A stretch of 64,000 bases of DNA, taken from assembly GCA_963707465.1 (NCBI GenBank), contig CAVPQK010000015.1, forward strand, positions 1,922,001 through 1,986,000. Reading direction: 5' to 3'. Positions 43,952-51,299 of the stretch are shown here, piece by piece. The position numbers were made by a program, and so were the translations under genes. Under the pieces are notes generated by a model. It worked only from the letters and a program-made list of their open reading frames with translations, made no database searches and was not told the origin of the DNA. The stretch comes from Bog-159 sp963707465. GTDB taxonomy: Bacteria; Acidobacteriota; Terriglobia; Bryobacterales; Bryobacteraceae. Positions within the stretch are counted from its first letter, which is position 1, and each line of letters begins with the position of its first letter.

Positions 43952-45099
43952 TTCGTGCGCAACGCCGCGGCCTTCAACGCCGGCTTACCGGACAGCGCCA
44001 GCGCCTGCCCGATCAGGCGTTTCAAATCGAACGGATCGGTGGTCATCATGTTGCAGTTGGGGAACGGCAACTGCGGGCTCACGTAGACGATTCTGTGCAG
44101 TTCCTCAGTGGCCGCCTTCATCAGAAAATCGCGCAAAGCGCTGATCTCGCTGGAGACGAACGGCGGCAACACGGCACAAGCCACCAATTGGTTTGCGACC
44201 GCCTGCCTCAGCAGGCGGGCCGCCACCTCGCGCACGCTTTGGCTATACAGCGAGAGTGGATCCACCAGGATGAGGCACGGCTCCTCAAGTAAAATGATTT
44301 CCTCGGCGGCGCTTTGGGCTGTATTGAAGTCTGCGGACCATAGATCGGCGCCGATCTCTTTCCAGCGGAAAGGGGGCACCTTGCGGGAATCGATCGCCTC
44401 CACGCGAAGCTCATCCAGCAGCATCTCGATTTCGCGCTTTCCATCGAGCGGCCGCCAATCCGAGCGTGCGGCGCCGTAGCGTGGCGGCAGGGCGGGGAGG
44501 GTGAGCCCGAACTTTCGTACCACGTCCGCAAACGCGTCGGCGAACGTCCACGGCTTGCTGGCTGGGGGAACGGCTTCGATCTCCGCGCGCCTGGCGGCCA
44601 ATAGCACGTAGCTCACCACCGTCCAGTCCCGATCCACCTCGAGTACGTTATCCAGTTTGCGCAGGACCCGATTCCAAAGCTCCGACCCATCAAGATTCGC
44701 GACCGCGTCCCCGGCGCTCACGCCCGGAGGGTAGACTTTGGCATCCGCCAGATCCGTAATCGCCTGCAAGTTACTGTGGGGTTTGTTGTACCCCTCCAGG
44801 CAAACCTGGATCATCTTGCCGGCCGTGCCGGCGGGCAGTTCAGGTTCAAGCTGACGCGCGGCAAATGTGGCCATCTCATCCGTCACCCACTGAGACCCCG
44901 CGGCGTTGCGATCCGACCAGACCACTATCAGGTGTTTGGAATTGCGCACGGCGCCGCGCAGTTGCACGTCCCACCCTGCGCCCGCGCGCAGAGCGTTGCG
45001 GTCCAGGAAAACGCTGTACGAGCGCCGCTTCAGATCCCGTTCCACCAGTTCGGCGAAAGGACGGTCCGCACTCGTGTACGAGATAAATATGTCGTACAT
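43948..45099 (-). CDS. TIR-domain protein, probable NAD-consuming effector or signal generator
   Basis: 383 residues from ATG at 45099; a TTG at 45108 is possible. The TIR domain covers residues 1-140: MYDIFISYTSADRPFAELVE, YSVFLDRNALRAGAGWD, SKHLIVVWSDRNAAGSQW and Glu75 in WVTDEM, the position of the catalytic glutamate of TIR NADases. The C-terminal 240 residues (LIDPLSLYSQSV-type strands, seen as CLILVDPLSLYSQ, and VYVSPQLPFPNCNM) are not recognised; they resemble effector-associated TIR-cassette proteins. It is first in a three-gene minus-strand unit and overlaps the STAND gene by four bases. TATAAT at 45111-45116 gives almost no leader. Confidence 0.82.
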   Translation of the reverse strand: MYDIFISYTSADRPFAELVERDLKRRSYSVFLDRNALRAGAGWDVQLRGAVRNSKHLIVVWSDRNAAGSQWVTDEMATFAARQLEPELPAGTAGKMIQVCLEGYNKPHSNLQAITDLADAKVYPPGVSAGDAVANLDGSELWNRVLRKLDNVLEVDRDWTVVSYVLLAARRAEIEAVPPASKPWTFADAFADVVRKFGLTLPALPPRYGAARSDWRPLDGKREIEMLLDELRVEAIDSRKVPPFRWKEIGADLWSADFNTAQSAAEEIILLEEPCLILVDPLSLYSQSVREVAARLLRQAVANQLVACAVLPPFVSSEISALRDFLMKAATEELHRIVYVSPQLPFPNCNMMTTDPFDLKRLIGQALALSGKPALKAAALRTK

Positions 45100-45110
45100 A
45101 CTGGTCAAAG

Positions 45111-45116
45111 ATTATA
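45111..45116 (-). promoter_or_regulatory. -10 box of the TIR/STAND/patatin cassette
   Basis: Minus-strand TATAAT ends 11 bases before the TIR ATG, so the transcript should be nearly leaderless. No good -35 hexamer is seen at 17 bases, which suggests activator dependence or weak basal expression. Confidence 0.45.
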
Positions 45117-45175
45117 TATCATCCGGCTGATTGAGGACGAACAGGGCCGAAAGCCAGTCCGGATAAGCCGCCAGC

Positions 45176-45191
45176 GCCTAATATATTAGGC
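45176..45191. promoter_or_regulatory. Palindromic operator 1
   Basis: GCCTAATATATTAGGC is a perfect 16-bp palindrome between the divergent TIR cassette and the HTH gene, 60-75 bases upstream of the cassette's -10 box. Confidence 0.75.
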
Positions 45192-45210
45192 AGATCGTTG
45201 CACCCCGTGC

Positions 45211-45230
45211 ATGCCTAATATACTAGGCAT
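45211..45230. promoter_or_regulatory. Palindromic operator 2
   Basis: ATGCCTAATATACTAGGCAT differs from operator 1 by one base in the shared core and lies directly against the HTH start codon. TATACT inside it (45219-45224) could be the HTH gene's -10 box. The two operator centres are 37 bp apart. Confidence 0.75.
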
Positions 45231-45446
45231 ATGCTCGACCTGATCTCCATCGGCAGCCAGATCGCCGAGCGCCGCAAAAAGCTCAAACTCAGCCAGACCG
45301 ATCTGTCGCGCAAAGCAGGGCTAAGCCGCCCCACCCTCGACGAACTGCTGCAAGAGGATCGTAACGATAAATTGGAGGGCGGCCAATCTTGGCCGCAGCC
45401 GCCTTTTGAGGCGGCTGGACCCGCTGACAGCCGGTCCGCGGGCTGA
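45231..45446 (+). pseudogene. Truncated Xre/HipB-type HTH regulator
   Basis: The first 45 residues form a normal Xre HTH (LISIGSQIAERRKKLKLSQT, DLSRKAGLSRPTLDELLQ). At about residue 50 the sequence becomes KLEGGQSWPQPPFEAAG, which is hairpin repeat A4 being translated, and it stops at 45446. The C-terminal part and any HipA-like partner are missing. Two palindromes sit directly upstream. Before truncation it probably repressed itself and perhaps the divergent TIR cassette. Confidence 0.75.
45374..45416 (+). repeat. Double-hairpin intergenic repeat, family A, copy 4
   Basis: GGAGGGCGGCCAATCTTGGC, then CGCAGCCGCCTTTTGAGGCGGC. It truncates the HTH coding region. Confidence 0.88.
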
Positions 45447-45472
45447 ATAGCCAGGCTGAATAGCCCGCCCCA
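45435..45472 (-). repeat. Hairpin repeat, family B, copy 4 (inverted)
   Basis: On the minus strand ATGGGGCGGGCTATTCAGCC, then TGGCTATTCAGCCCGCGGA, an inverted B-type element with a duplicated GCTATTCAGCC unit, 18 bases after copy A4. Confidence 0.65.
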
Positions 45473-45484
45473 TGGTGTCCAGGC

Positions 45485-46006
45485 CTACTGCTTCTTGAGC
45501 GTATAAACGAAATCGTTCAATCCGAACTCAGCAGTGGTGGGGTCGACGAAATGGAAATCGAGTTCGTTGGCGCAGCCGGTTTCCAGCGTCTTCCACGAAG
45601 ATCCATGGAACCCGAGGCTGGCCGCGATTTTGACGGGATCGGCCGACTTGTTCCGATCGTGCATCTCGCCGAACGCCCCTTGAAACAACCAGTCGGCGGG
45701 AAAATCCTTCACCCGGTAGTTTGGGCCTTGGCAGGCCAGCACCCCGGGGCCGGCAATCGCCTTCGACCCGATCCTCACGCTCTTGCCGACGAGAGATTTC
45801 ATCTCCGCCGGATCCGGCCGGGCAGGATCGGCCCAAGGCGCCACCACCGCCGATGCGATCTTCCACGCGCCTAGATAAAAAGGGTCCGCGGCCGCAGCCT
45901 CACCCGCCAGGAAGCCCGCCATGAGCAGCATCACCGCCAGCCGTCCGCGGCCGGAAATCGCGATAGATTGGTTGAATGGATCAGGCAACCGAGGCACGTG
46001 GGCCAT
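45485..46006 (-). CDS. Exported protein of unknown function
   Basis: Up to 173 residues; not recognised. A hydrophobic segment (LAVMLLMAGFLAGEAAAA) looks like a signal peptide, followed by a small domain (LGAWKIASAVVAPWAD, GSKAIAGPGVLACQGPNYRV, ETGCANELDFHFVDPTTAEF). The ATG at 46006 overlaps the divergent MaoC gene by 31 bases, so a later start near 45931-45934 is possible, although it would lack a positively charged n-region. The C-terminus ends FVYTLKKQ. A lipocalin-like or calycin-type binding fold is a guess. Confidence 0.65.
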   Translation of the reverse strand: MAHVPRLPDPFNQSIAISGRGRLAVMLLMAGFLAGEAAAADPFYLGAWKIASAVVAPWADPARPDPAEMKSLVGKSVRIGSKAIAGPGVLACQGPNYRVKDFPADWLFQGAFGEMHDRNKSADPVKIAASLGFHGSSWKTLETGCANELDFHFVDPTTAEFGLNDFVYTLKKQ

Positions 46007-46446
46007 TATACCTGGACGATCTTCACGTAGGGCAGCGCTTCACGTCCGGGGCGTATCAAATGGCCGCGGACGCCATCAAAGCGTTCGCCGCGGAGTTCGA
46101 TCCGCAACCCTTCCACCTGGATGAAGCGGCTGCCCAGGCCAGCATCTTCCGCGGGCTGGCGGCCAGCGGCTGGCACACGGCCGCCATCACCATGCGGCTG
46201 ATGGTGACCGGCGGATTGCCGCTCGCCTACGGCGTCATCGGCCTGGGCGGCGACATCGCCTGGCCACGGCCCACGCGCGCCGGCGATATTCTGCGAGTGG
46301 AAAGCGAGATCGTCGAAATCGTGCCATCGCGGCCGAAACCAAACCAGGCTCTGGTCAAGGTTCGCAGCACCACGTTGAACCAGGATGGAGAGCCGGTGCA
46401 GGTGTTCACGGCGAAGATCATGGCGTACAATCGCGTGGCGGTGTAG
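45976..46446 (+). CDS. MaoC-family hotdog dehydratase
   Basis: 156 residues with a single hotdog domain. The hydratase-2 region is FAAEFDPQPFHLDEAAAQAS, with Asp and His as the likely catalytic pair, followed by RGLAASGWHTAAITMRLMV and GLGGDIAWPRPTRAGD. It would hydrate or dehydrate enoyl-CoA/acyl substrates in the cytoplasm. It ends four bases before the ketopantoate reductase-like gene, so the two are co-transcribed. The substrate is unknown. Confidence 0.87.
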   Translation: MDQATEARGPLYLDDLHVGQRFTSGAYQMAADAIKAFAAEFDPQPFHLDEAAAQASIFRGLAASGWHTAAITMRLMVTGGLPLAYGVIGLGGDIAWPRPTRAGDILRVESEIVEIVPSRPKPNQALVKVRSTTLNQDGEPVQVFTAKIMAYNRVAV

Positions 46447-46450
46447 CTCT

Positions 46451-47398
46451 ATGCGAACCCTGGTGGTGGGCGCAGGCGCGATTGGCGGCTATTTCGGCGG
46501 CAGGCTGCTGGAGGCGGGCCGGGATGTGACCTTTCTCGTTCGCCCGCGGCGCGCCGCGGAGTTGGCCCAGGCTGGCCTGCGAATTCGCAGCCGGCTCGGC
46601 GACGCGACACTTCCCGCTCCGCCAACGGTGCTGGCGGAAAACCTCGCGCAAACATTCGACCTGGTACTGCTCAGCGTAAAGGCTTACGGCCTGGAAGACG
46701 CGACGGCGTCCTTCGCGCCGGCCGTCGGACCCGCGACCGCCATCCTTCCCCTGCTCAACGGAATGCGGCACCTGGAGATTCTCGACGCGCGGTTTGGCCC
46801 AGCCCGTGTGCTGGGCGGCCAATGCGCGATCGCGGCCACCATGAACGAGCAACACGAAATCGTGCATCTGAATCAATCCTATTCGCTATCGTATGGGGAG
46901 CGCGATGGAACCATGTCCGCGCGCGTGAAGGCCGTCGAAGATCTGATGGCCGGAGCGCTATCCGGCGCGCGCTCGAGCGCCACGATCCTGCTGGATATGT
47001 GGGAGAAGTGGGTGTTTCTCGCGGCTCTGGCCGGCAGCACGTGCCTGATGCGCGCGGCCGTTGGAGATATCCGAGCGGCTCCCGGCGGCGCGGATCTGGT
47101 GCTCCGGCTGCTCGACGAGTGCCGCGGTGTGGCGGCGGCCGAGGGTTATCCGCCGCGCGAGGCCTTCCTCGGCGGTATTCGACAGACGCTCACCGAGGCC
47201 GATTCAACGTTCACCGCCTCCATGCTGCGCGACATCGAGAATGGCGCGCCGATTGAGGCAGACCACATTATCGGCGATCTGCTGCGGCGCGGGCGGCGGC
47301 ACCCATCAGCGGAAAGCGGCCTTTCGATCCTCCCCATTGTCTACACGCACCTGAAGGCCTACGAAGCGCGGCGCGCCCGGCTGGCACGCGCCGGTTAA
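46451..47398 (+). CDS. 2-dehydropantoate 2-reductase family protein (PanE/ApbA)
   Basis: 315 residues. The N-terminal Rossmann fold (MRTLVVGAGAIGGYFGGRLL) binds NADPH. The catalytic region includes VKAYGLEDA with the conserved lysine and LPLLNGMRHLE; the C-terminal helical domain contains LLDMWEKWVFLAALAGSTCL and RDIENGAPIEADHIIGDLL. It may make pantoate for coenzyme A, but ApbA/PanE paralogs are common and have other ketoacid substrates, so no gene symbol is given. It follows the MaoC gene closely. Confidence 0.83.
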   Translation: MRTLVVGAGAIGGYFGGRLLEAGRDVTFLVRPRRAAELAQAGLRIRSRLGDATLPAPPTVLAENLAQTFDLVLLSVKAYGLEDATASFAPAVGPATAILPLLNGMRHLEILDARFGPARVLGGQCAIAATMNEQHEIVHLNQSYSLSYGERDGTMSARVKAVEDLMAGALSGARSSATILLDMWEKWVFLAALAGSTCLMRAAVGDIRAAPGGADLVLRLLDECRGVAAAEGYPPREAFLGGIRQTLTEADSTFTASMLRDIENGAPIEADHIIGDLLRRGRRHPSAESGLSILPIVYTHLKAYEARRARLARAG

Positions 47399-47411
47399 GC
47401 GAACTATAAGG

Positions 47412-48179
47412 TTACGGCTTCCAGGCAAACACCGCGCCGTTGTCTCTGGTTCCGCCCCGTGTGGTCGTGCCATACAGAAGGCCGTCGGGACCGAAGACCA
47501 TGCCGCCGTAGGGGCCGGCTCCCGAGTTGGAAGTGATTCCAAAACTGTACACCGCTTCGGTCCACTGGCCGCCTGTCGCCGGCGGCGGGGTCAGCGAGAA
47601 TACTGTGCCTTCCTCGTTCGCGCTGCCATTCGTGGTGCCATAAAGCACTCCGTTAGGGCCGACTGTCACGCCCGCATACGTGGGATAGGATCCATCGCTG
47701 CCCGCGGCGAAACTATGCAGCACCGTCTCGGTCCAGGACGCGCCCGGCGTTGTGGGCGGGGCCAGCGCGAACACCGTACCGCATTCGCAGCTCGCGGCAC
47801 CGCCTGCGTGTGTGGTGCCGTAGAGCACTCCTGCGCCATTCATCACCACCCCCGCATCGGGCGAACTTCCGTCGGGCGCGCATGGGAACCTGTACAACGT
47901 TTCGTTGACCCACGGGCCACCGGGCACCGCCGACGGTTTCAACTGGAACACCGTGCCGCAGCCGCTCGCTCCTCCCGAATAGGTTGTGCCATAGAGACCT
48001 CCGGGGCCGATCAGGACTCTGCCTTGGGGACCGGCTCCGTCGGCGCCGCCGGCGAAGCTGTGGAGCACGGTCTCAGTCCAGGAGCCACCCGGAGAGCTCG
48101 GCTCGCTGGTCACCGTATCCCCGGTGGTGCCAGGCGTCCATTCACCTCGAGGAGAGGCCGGCGGAGTCAGTGAGTACAC
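47412..48179 (-). pseudogene. GloVer-type tandem-repeat protein, 5'-truncated
   Basis: The frame encodes about four tandem repeats of the type VLYGTTNGSANEEGTVFSLT, GGLYGTTYSGGASGCGTVFQ and SWTETVLHSFAAGSDGSYPT, the choice-of-anchor GloVer repeat found in acidobacterial exported proteins. The apparent GTG start (48179) falls inside a repeat, an in-frame TAG lies 60 bases upstream and no signal peptide is present. The N-terminal part of the gene has therefore been lost. The 3' end (AVFAWKP) appears complete. Upstream DNA to 48352 has no recognisable gene. Confidence 0.65.
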
Positions 48180-48352
48180 CCAGCCCCCGTCGTCGTGCGC
48201 ATGTCCGCACGTCGAGGCTAGCTGCGAAGCCGACGGCCGCGCGCGCTAGGCGCATTCGCGAGCATCCTCAATTCCCATTCAGAAAATCCGGAATCATCGC
48301 GAAAGCGACCGTATCTTCGGCCGAAGGCCGGCAGGCACACGCGCGCGCCCCT

Positions 48353-48395
48353 GGAGGGCGGCCAATCTTGGCCGCAGCCGCCTTTTCAGGCGGCT
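48353..48395 (+). repeat. Double-hairpin intergenic repeat, family A, copy 5
   Basis: GGAGGGCGGCCAATCTTGGC, then CGCAGCCGCCTTTTCAGGCGGC; lies between the cytochrome c stop and the truncated GloVer gene. Confidence 0.88.
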
Positions 48396-48419
48396 GACCC
48401 ACCTCCCACCGACTATGCC

Positions 48420-48776
48420 TCACCGCAACTGCTTCAGGTAAGCGATAATCGCACCCCGTTCGGTCGCGCTTTCCACCTGGAAAGCCATGTCCGTCTCCGG
48501 GACGACCTTGTCCGGCCCGGCCAGCCACTTCTCCAGCGAATTCTCGTCCCAGACAATGCGCGAATTCCTGAGCGCATCCGAGTAATTGAACGACTCTACG
48601 GATCCCGCCACCCTGCCGTAGACGCCGCCCAGCCGCGGACCCTCCTTGTCCCGATCCAGCGAATGGCAGCCCGAACAGCGTCTTTCGAACAGATCCTTGC
48701 CGGAGCCGGTCTCGGTACCCGCCGCCATCACCGCCACGGCGAACGCGGCGCCTAGCGCCACTAACGCGCGTCTCAT
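48420..48776 (-). CDS. Exported class I c-type cytochrome
   Basis: 118 residues with a signal peptide (MRRALVALGAAFAVAVMAAG). Haem is attached at CSGCH (about residues 34-38), and Met in ETDMAFQV is the likely axial ligand. The fold resembles mitochondrial-type cytochrome c (GPRLGGVYGRVAGSVESFNY). It lies six bases after the Tat metallophosphoesterase, so the two are co-transcribed. It would carry electrons in the periplasm. Confidence 0.9.
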   Translation of the reverse strand: MRRALVALGAAFAVAVMAAGTETGSGKDLFERRCSGCHSLDRDKEGPRLGGVYGRVAGSVESFNYSDALRNSRIVWDENSLEKWLAGPDKVVPETDMAFQVESATERGAIIAYLKQLR

Positions 48777-48782
48777 CCGGTC

Positions 48783-49736
48783 TCAGTTCCCCATCGCCAG
48801 CGGCGAATCCACCACCGCCAGACTGTGTTTCCGCGCCACGTACTGCACGTGCGTAATGCCCAGCACGCTCCGCAACCGCTCCGCGGGAACTTTCATCGGA
48901 CCGGCCGCCGGAGCTGTCCCGGGCGCTGGTTGCGGAAACGCCGTCGACATCGCCGTATGAAACGTCACGTTGCCTTCCACCTTCTGCATCACTTGATGGA
49001 TGTGGCCGTTCAAGACCGTCACAGACCCGAACCGCTTCAGATATCCGAGCGCCTGCGCGCTGTCCTCCGTCCCCCAGCCCCATTCCGGATAGACCGCCCA
49101 AAGCGGGATGTGCGCGAAGACGACGATCGGCGTGCTGCTCGCCCGCGCCTTCAGGTCCGCTTCCAGCCATTCGAGTTGGTCTTGGCCCAGCTTGCCCAGG
49201 TGCTCCATCCCGACCACGTTCACCAGGCCCACGAAATGCACGCCCTTTTGATCGAAACTGTACCAGCCAGTCCCCCGCGTGCCTTTGCCGTAGCGTTCCA
49301 GGTACTGCTTGCCGTCGTCCACCGAAGTGTCGTGCTCGCCGGGCACATAGAAGACCTGGCTCGTCTTCGCCGATTTCAGCACCTGGTCCAGCGTGTCGAA
49401 TTCCGCGGCTTTCGACATGTGGCTCAGGTCGCCCGTGTGAATGATGAATTCGGGCGTCTGCGGCAGCGCATTGATCTTATCTACGGTGGCCTGCAGCGTG
49501 CCTGTCACATCCGGATTTGCCGGTTTGTTGAATCCGATGTGACTGTCGCTGATCTGCACGAACGTCATCTCGCCCTTGGCCTCGCCCGCGTGTGCCGGTT
49601 TGCCGAATGCGCGTGAGCTGAGCACGCCGCTGCCGACGGTCCAGACTACGCCTGTTCCGGCCCAGGCCATGCATTCGAGGAATCCCCTGCGGTTAATTCC
49701 ATCGTCGTTGTGGTCGTGAAGAATGAATTTCGACAT
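48783..49736 (-). CDS. Tat-exported calcineurin-type metallophosphoesterase
   Basis: 317 residues from ATG at 49736 (GAGGGAAGC upstream); the longer frame to 49964 is rejected because it runs through a hairpin repeat. The N-terminus has a Tat signal (NRRGFLECMAWAGTGVVW). Metal ligands are in ISDSHIG, HTGDLSHMS, VPGEHDTS, FAHIPLWA and LNGHIHQ, all conserved. Export of a folded metalloenzyme by Tat fits. The substrate is unknown. It precedes the cytochrome c gene. Confidence 0.88.
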   Translation of the reverse strand: MSKFILHDHNDDGINRRGFLECMAWAGTGVVWTVGSGVLSSRAFGKPAHAGEAKGEMTFVQISDSHIGFNKPANPDVTGTLQATVDKINALPQTPEFIIHTGDLSHMSKAAEFDTLDQVLKSAKTSQVFYVPGEHDTSVDDGKQYLERYGKGTRGTGWYSFDQKGVHFVGLVNVVGMEHLGKLGQDQLEWLEADLKARASSTPIVVFAHIPLWAVYPEWGWGTEDSAQALGYLKRFGSVTVLNGHIHQVMQKVEGNVTFHTAMSTAFPQPAPGTAPAAGPMKVPAERLRSVLGITHVQYVARKHSLAVVDSPLAMGN

Positions 49737-49816
49737 GCTTCCCTCTCTATCTGCTTCTACTTCCGCGAGGCGCCGATTATTCCCGCCCTTTCCGGTTTTC
49801 AAGTGTAAACTCGCCT

Positions 49817-49859
49817 GGAGGGCGGCCAATCTTGGCCGCAGCCGCCTTTTCAGGCGGCT
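49817..49859 (+). repeat. Double-hairpin intergenic repeat, family A, copy 6
   Basis: GGAGGGCGGCCAATCTTGGC, then CGCAGCCGCCTTTTCAGGCGGC, identical in core to copy 5. It sits in the 160-bp divergent gap between the metallophosphoesterase and sigma-factor genes. Confidence 0.88.
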
Positions 49860-49896
49860 AGCTCGCGAGGTCCAGCGTTGTATCATAAACTCACAA

Positions 49897-50451
49897 ATGA
49901 TTTCGCAGTCCGGACGCGCATCGTTGGAAGCCGCGCCGAATCTATCTTTCTTCGAAGAGACCATGCTTCCGCATCTGGACGCGGCTTATAACCTGGCGCG
50001 TTGGCTGACGCGCAACGAAGACGATGCCCAAGACGTCGTGCAAGAGGCTTACCTGCGCGCCTTTCGCTTCTTCGACGGCTTCCGGGGCGGCGACGGGCGC
50101 GCCTGGCTCCTCGCGGTCGTCCGCAATACCGCACGCACCTGGCTCCGCCGCGAGAGAGACTCGACGCAAGTGTCTTTCGATGAAGAAATACACGCCCCCG
50201 GCTCGCCATCCGCGACCGTCGAAGCCAAGTTAGTCGAAGGCGCTAAGTTCGCCGGCCTGCAGGACTGTCTGGACTTGCTTCCCGTGGAGTTCCGCGAGAT
50301 CGTAGTGATGCGGGAGCTGGAGGAGATGCCGTACCGGGATATCGCCGAAGCCGCCGGCATGCCGATCGGCACCGTCATGTCCCGGCTGTCGCGCGCGCGC
50401 CAGCGCTTGCAGGATTGTCTGGCGGCGCGCATGAAGGAGGCTTCCAAATGA
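49897..50451 (+). CDS. ECF sigma factor
   Basis: 184 residues from ATG at 49897; the longer frame passes through a repeat. Region 2 is DAAYNLARWLTRNEDDAQDV and YLRAFRFFDGFRGGDGRAWL; region 4 is LPVEFREIVVMRELEEMPYR followed by DIAEAAGMPIGTVMSRLSRA. It redirects RNA polymerase when released by its anti-sigma factor, which overlaps by four bases (ATGA). The target promoters are unknown. No strong ribosome-binding site is seen. Confidence 0.9.
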   Translation: MISQSGRASLEAAPNLSFFEETMLPHLDAAYNLARWLTRNEDDAQDVVQEAYLRAFRFFDGFRGGDGRAWLLAVVRNTARTWLRRERDSTQVSFDEEIHAPGSPSATVEAKLVEGAKFAGLQDCLDLLPVEFREIVVMRELEEMPYRDIAEAAGMPIGTVMSRLSRARQRLQDCLAARMKEASK

Positions 50452-51182
50452 CCTGCGCGGAGGCGAACAGCCTGCTGGAGCCCTATCTCGACGACGAATT
50501 GGATGTCGCCCAAAAAGCCGAAGTTGCCGGGCATCTCGCGAGTTGCGCCTCTTGCGCCGGGAGGCACGCGCAACTCCTCGAGCTGCGCACGGCCATTCGC
50601 ACCCACGCGCCTTATTACCGCGCGCCGGCCGGCTTGCGGGAGCGCGTTCGCTTCAGCGTGCGACAGTCTGCCCGCCCGGCCGCCGGGCCGTGGCGCTGGA
50701 TCGCCATCGCGGCCGCGATCCTCTTAACGGTTTCGGCCGCCTGGAATATTGCGCTATTCCGCGCCCGCCCTTCGAGCGCCGGCTTGATCGCACAGAACAT
50801 CCTGTCGAGCCACGTGCGATCCCTCATGGGAGCGCACCTGTTGGATGTGCCCTCATCGGACCAGCACACCGTGAAGCCCTGGTTCAACGGCAAGCTGGAC
50901 TTCTCGCCGGACGTCAGAGACTTCGCCGCGCAGGGATTCCCCCTCATCGGCGGGCGGGTCGATTACTTGGGCGATCGTCCGGTGGCGGCTCTCGTCTTCG
51001 AGCGGCGGAAGCATATCATCAATCTGTATACGTGGCCCGCGGCCGCCCCGGACAGCCCTACGGAGCTGACCCGCAACGGCTACCACATCCTCCACTGGAA
51101 CCGCGCGGGGATGGCTTGGTGGGCCGTTTCAGATCTCAGCGTCGTCGAACTGCGGCTGTTCGTGAGTCTCTACCAGCAGTGA
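50448..51182 (+). CDS. Membrane anti-sigma factor (zinc-finger ZAS domain)
   Basis: 244 residues. The N-terminal cytoplasmic domain has the HXXXCXXC signature in GHLASCASC (MTCAEANSLLEPYLDDELDV upstream), a zinc-binding anti-sigma domain. One transmembrane helix follows near residues 82-104 (WIAIAAAILLTVSAAWNIAL). The extracytoplasmic part (MGAHLLDVPSSDQHTVKPWF, DYLGDRPVAALVFERRKHII) resembles an anti-sigma sensor domain. Coupled to the sigma gene by overlap, it likely holds the sigma factor at the membrane until a signal arrives. Confidence 0.88.
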   Translation: MTCAEANSLLEPYLDDELDVAQKAEVAGHLASCASCAGRHAQLLELRTAIRTHAPYYRAPAGLRERVRFSVRQSARPAAGPWRWIAIAAAILLTVSAAWNIALFRARPSSAGLIAQNILSSHVRSLMGAHLLDVPSSDQHTVKPWFNGKLDFSPDVRDFAAQGFPLIGGRVDYLGDRPVAALVFERRKHIINLYTWPAAAPDSPTELTRNGYHILHWNRAGMAWWAVSDLSVVELRLFVSLYQQ

Positions 51183-51299
51183 CCGCCTCGCCCCGTTCGG
51201 CCCTCGATCTGCCGCCGCCAGTCCCCAAAAACGGCAATTCGGGCCTTAAACTATATAAACCAGCCGCGCCTGCCTTATCATAGTTAAGCAGGCGCAACC

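Noticed and set aside
38001..45099. CBASS assignment because of the patatin effector
   Set aside because: No nucleotidyltransferase of the CD-NTase type is encoded in or next to the cassette.
45176..45230. Palindromes as a CRISPR-like or transposon end structure
   Set aside because: There are only two copies, no spacers of regular length and no nuclease or transposase nearby; operator sites explain them better.
49736..49964. Longer start for the metallophosphoesterase
   Set aside because: The extra codons pass through repeat A6 and the sigma-factor start; a good ribosome-binding site and the Tat signal support 49736.
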